From NCBI GenBank assembly GCA_947632115.1, contig CANROB010000002.1, positions 1-64,000 on the forward strand: a stretch of 64,000 bases of DNA, read 5' to 3'. A program made the translations under genes and the position numbers. This stretch comes from an uncultured Bacilli bacterium (GTDB taxonomy: Bacteria; Bacillota_I; Bacilli_A; RF39; UBA660). Shown here one piece after another: positions 60,365 to 64,000 of the stretch. Each line of letters opens with the position of its first letter. Within the stretch, counting starts at the first letter, position 1. The notes beneath the pieces were generated by a model. That model worked only from the letters and a program-made list of their open reading frames with translations, made no database searches and had not been told where the DNA came from.

Positions 60365-63300
60365 ATGGCTCAAAAAGCAAAGAATCAAACGAGCAAAAAA
60401 GTAGAAATAAAAAAAGAAGAACAAAAGAATGAACAAGAAAAAATCATTAAAATTGGCGTCATTTTTGTTTTTCTAATTGTACTTATTATTTTGCTAGTAA
60501 CATTCTGCCAGCGAAAAGATTATGCGGTTACTTTCATGGTAGATGGAAAAGAATACCGTTTAGAGAATGTCCATAATCTAGGTGAACTAGTAAAGCCAAA
60601 AGATCCGGTTAAGGAAGGTTATACTTTTTTAGGATGGTATGTTGGAAATAAAGAATTTGACTTTAGTTCCGGTACCATTACTGACGGTATGGAACTAGAA
60701 GCCCGTTTTGAAGAAAACCATTATTCTATTACCATTGATGATGGTATGGGAAATGATACCACCCAAGAAGTAAAACATAATGAAAAAATAGAAGAACCTA
60801 AAACTCCAACAAGAGATGGTTATATCTTTAAAGGATGGTATGTTGGTTCTAAACCTTATGATTTTGAATCAGGCATTAAAGAAGATACTACTATCGAAGC
60901 TAAGTGGGAAAAAATTAAGAAGATAGATTACCAGGTAGAACATTATCTCATGGGACTTGATGGAAAATATCCTACTAAACCAGAAAAAGTAGAGGTGTTT
61001 AGTACGGATGAAGGTAGTGAGGTTACTCCTGCTGTAAAAACGTATCCAGGATTTACTAGTCCTGCAAGAAAAACAGTAACTGTGGAAGAGGGAGAAACTA
61101 CCGTACAATACTACTATGTAAGAAATAAATACAAACTTAGTCTAAAAGGGGATAATGGAATTAAATCTCTTGAGGGAGAAGGCACTTATTATTATGGGGA
61201 GAAAGTAAAGGTAAAGGCTATCCTAAAAGATGGTTATGACTTTGCTCATTGGAGCAATGAGCAAGTAAATGCCGCATTTACTTATACTATAAATAATAAT
61301 ATTACTTTAACAGCTACCACTACTCCAGTAGAATATACTATTACGTATGAATTAAATGGTGGCAGCGGAAAGAATAAAGAAAGTTATAATGTAGAAGAGA
61401 AATTCTCTTTATCAGAACCAACGAAGGTAGGATATCGATTTACTGGTTGGACAATAGAAGGAGAAGCTTTCGACGGTGTTATTAAGAAAGGAACAACAGG
61501 TAATCTAACCATTACAGCAAATTGGGAAGCTAATACCTATACCATCACTTATGATGAAAAATGTGATGGAGAAGATTGTACCCCATCTACTTATACTATA
61601 GAAGATAAAGAAGTAAAACTTCCAACTTTATTGAAAGAGGGATACACCTTTAATGGATGGATTATTAATGGGGAGAATAAAGCTGTAACTTCTTTTGAGA
61701 GTTCTAAATATTTAGAAAATTTAGAGTTAAAAGCAAGTTTCACGCCAATTACTTATACGATTCATTTTACGTTAGATGAAGATGCTGAATGTGAAGATTG
61801 TCAAGATAAGACTTATACAATTGAGGATGAAGTAACACTTCCTACCCCAACTAGACTAGGATATAAATTCTTAGGATGGACTTCAGAGGATCTTACTAGT
61901 AACGTAACAACACTTCCTAAGGGAACAGTAGGGGAATTAACCTTAACAGCTTCTTGGGAAGAAGTGATTGCTTCTTATAAAGTAGAACTCTATTTAATGG
62001 ATACGAAGGGATCCTATAAACTTGAAAAAACAATTACAAACGAAACTCTAAAAGGAAGAGTAGGAACAATCCCTAACTTCAATTTAATAGATAGTGATTT
62101 AACAGATGACCTAAAAGCAGGTATCCAAAATGGTGGATTAAAGGAGCCAACTATTGAAAATACTAATGTTATAGCAGAAGATGGTTCAACAACCGTTAAA
62201 TACTATTATGAAAGAAATACCTTTCATTTAACATTCCAGTTAGGAAAAGGAATAGAAAGTGCAACTGCTTCTAAGAATGATGCGATTCAAGAAGAAAATA
62301 CGCATTATTATGAAGAAGAAGTAACACTTACCACTACTTTAAAACCAGGTTATGAAAATGTAACTTGGAGTGATGGAGTAACAGATAACAAATATACAAT
62401 GCCAGCTAGTGATCAAACCTTAACTCCATCTGCTACCGCTATTTCATATACAATTACTTATAAGGAATCTTGTGAAGAAGATTGTACCCCATCTACATAT
62501 ACTGTAGAAGATGAGAATGTAACATTACCTGAATTAACAAAAAATGGATATAATTTTGATGGATGGATAATTAACGGTAGTGGAGAACCAGTAAAATCTT
62601 TCAAGGGATCTGATCATCACGAAGATTTAAGTTTAACAGCAAAATTTACTGCTATTGAATATGACATTACTTACGAATACAATGGTGCTACTTGTGAAGA
62701 ATGTACAACGAAAAATAAATATACTATTGAAGGAATGAAATTACCAGAGCCAACACAAGAGGGAAAAGTCTTTGTAGGATGGAAAGTTAAAGATAACAAA
62801 GACGAGACTATAACCGAAATAGAAGCCGGAAAAACAGGCGCAATTTCTTTAGAGGCTATCTTTGTAAATGAAATTACTTTAACATATATTGATCACTTAT
62901 TAACTGATGATCTAGAATATATAGGAAATATGGAATTGCCATTTACAACTGAAGTAGATGAGGAAAATAAAACTGTTTCTGCCTCAATTGATCATGATGA
63001 AAATGCTAAACTAACGTTTACTTCTGTTTCTGGAATAGCTGGAAGGCTTCAAAAAGTTCTTGACGGTGAAAGTAAGGATATTGCTGATCTTTGCGTCAGT
63101 TATGGTGGACAACAATTGTGTTACAAAAGTTCTACTTCAATTGCCAGTACATTGTTCGCAAATAACGTTGCTGGTTGGTTAGTAGGTGGTAGTGGCCCTA
63201 CAGGTATAATGGGTAAACAAGCCATCTTATTAAATAAAAAAGAACTAATCGTTACTATTAAATTAAATAGAGATTTTGCTCTTACCAAAGATAAAAAAGA

Positions 63301-63859
63301 GGAACTTACTTATACGCTAAAACTTCATAGTTTAGGCGCTGTCACAAAAGAAGAGTTTGATGAGCAGATAAATCCAATTCTAGAGATGTTTAAGCGAAAT
63401 AATAATACTGATGAACATTTTCAAGTAGATATATCAAATGTTAAAAACGGAAATGTTGTCTATAAATATAAAGATGATGACCCTGTTCTTGGTTCAACTT
63501 TTGTTGGTATTGGAACTAATACAGCAATTAATATGTTAAAAGAAATAGAATTTATTGATAAGGTAGAGATTACTTTTAGTGCATCAAAAGATGATAAATC
63601 AGGTAAATCAAAAACTTACTATGTTTCAAATCATAAGGTAGACGGAGAGGAAGAATATACTTCTTTCAGTCCAATTGAAGGTATCGTAGCTGCTATGCAA
63701 ACTGTAACAGGTGATACTGTGCCACAAGTATCTACTGTTTCTAATAAAGACTTAACAGATTATCATGTTACCATTCATGTAAAATTCACCTTTAAAGATG
63801 ATGGTTATGTACAAGATTTACCAGAGGAATTAAATATTACCTTTGCAAAAGAAAGTTAA
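60365..63859 (+). CDS. Large surface protein with about seven InlB B-repeat/Listeria-Bacteroides-type repeats, N-terminal TM anchor
   Basis: Repeated 'P...xGYxFxGWxxx...LxAxW/F' units; type II TM IGVIFVFLIVLIILLVTFC; no LPXTG. Confidence 0.87.
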   Translation: MAQKAKNQTSKKVEIKKEEQKNEQEKIIKIGVIFVFLIVLIILLVTFCQRKDYAVTFMVDGKEYRLENVHNLGELVKPKDPVKEGYTFLGWYVGNKEFDFSSGTITDGMELEARFEENHYSITIDDGMGNDTTQEVKHNEKIEEPKTPTRDGYIFKGWYVGSKPYDFESGIKEDTTIEAKWEKIKKIDYQVEHYLMGLDGKYPTKPEKVEVFSTDEGSEVTPAVKTYPGFTSPARKTVTVEEGETTVQYYYVRNKYKLSLKGDNGIKSLEGEGTYYYGEKVKVKAILKDGYDFAHWSNEQVNAAFTYTINNNITLTATTTPVEYTITYELNGGSGKNKESYNVEEKFSLSEPTKVGYRFTGWTIEGEAFDGVIKKGTTGNLTITANWEANTYTITYDEKCDGEDCTPSTYTIEDKEVKLPTLLKEGYTFNGWIINGENKAVTSFESSKYLENLELKASFTPITYTIHFTLDEDAECEDCQDKTYTIEDEVTLPTPTRLGYKFLGWTSEDLTSNVTTLPKGTVGELTLTASWEEVIASYKVELYLMDTKGSYKLEKTITNETLKGRVGTIPNFNLIDSDLTDDLKAGIQNGGLKEPTIENTNVIAEDGSTTVKYYYERNTFHLTFQLGKGIESATASKNDAIQEENTHYYEEEVTLTTTLKPGYENVTWSDGVTDNKYTMPASDQTLTPSATAISYTITYKESCEEDCTPSTYTVEDENVTLPELTKNGYNFDGWIINGSGEPVKSFKGSDHHEDLSLTAKFTAIEYDITYEYNGATCEECTTKNKYTIEGMKLPEPTQEGKVFVGWKVKDNKDETITEIEAGKTGAISLEAIFVNEITLTYIDHLLTDDLEYIGNMELPFTTEVDEENKTVSASIDHDENAKLTFTSVSGIAGRLQKVLDGESKDIADLCVSYGGQQLCYKSSTSIASTLFANNVAGWLVGGSGPTGIMGKQAILLNKKELIVTIKLNRDFALTKDKKEELTYTLKLHSLGAVTKEEFDEQINPILEMFKRNNNTDEHFQVDISNVKNGNVVYKYKDDDPVLGSTFVGIGTNTAINMLKEIEFIDKVEITFSASKDDKSGKSKTYYVSNHKVDGEEEYTSFSPIEGIVAAMQTVTGDTVPQVSTVSNKDLTDYHVTIHVKFTFKDDGYVQDLPEELNITFAKES

Positions 63860-63884
63860 AGTATGCGATTGCATACTTTTTCTT
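63858..63884 (+). terminator. Intrinsic terminator
   Basis: AAAGTATGC GATT GCATACTTT TT. Confidence 0.78.
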
Positions 63885-63967
63885 TTTTCTTCTATCATTT
63901 ATTGTTGAATTCGTTATCAATTTATGATAAACTATTAATAGTATAAAAGAATAGGAAGGATGATTAT

Positions 63968-64000
63968 ATGGGTAAATTAATTAATTTGTTTTTTACTTAT
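63968..64000 (+). CDS. 5' end of a CDS truncated by window edge (MGKLINLFFTY...)
   Basis: RBS AGGAAGGA before ATG; runs off the end. Confidence 0.4.
   Translation, partial: MGKLINLFFTY

Overview
The window is low-GC and gene-dense. It looks like a chromosomal segment of a Bacillota/Mycoplasmatota-type bacterium; this is inferred from codon and gene content, with no database search. Housekeeping genes recognised by motif include mutS, parE, parC, rsmD, folD, a secDF fusion with a comN-like neighbour, relA, dtd, hisS and aspS. Accessory content includes a GspE/PilB-like ATPase with four dispersed prepilin-like genes, and a cluster of acidic surface proteins built on a repeated 'APDGTxWxSExEY' motif. 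There is also a dockerin-bearing glucosaminidase next to a cohesin-like membrane protein, and a ~22 kb wall-polysaccharide/teichoic-acid-like locus (23.2-45.4 kb). The main leads are: (1) a ~600-nt structured non-coding RNA (about 38592-39194) with its own promoter and terminator and an end-to-end closing helix, resembling the ornate large RNA classes (ROOL/GOLLD/OLE-like; ROOL is my best guess); (2) an (AT)16 microsatellite that truncates a glycosyltransferase, where one extra AT unit restores a plausible C-terminus (candidate phase variation); (3) an IspD/TarI-like + GatZ-like + GatD-like operon beside CDP-polyol transferases, suggesting an unusual CDP-hexitol-type wall precursor; (4) the dockerin/cohesin autolysin pair; (5) the APDG repeat family; (6) an aspS T-box with an atypical terminator arrangement; (7) an unannotated 26-aa ORF upstream of hisS. 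All RNA foldings were done by eye.
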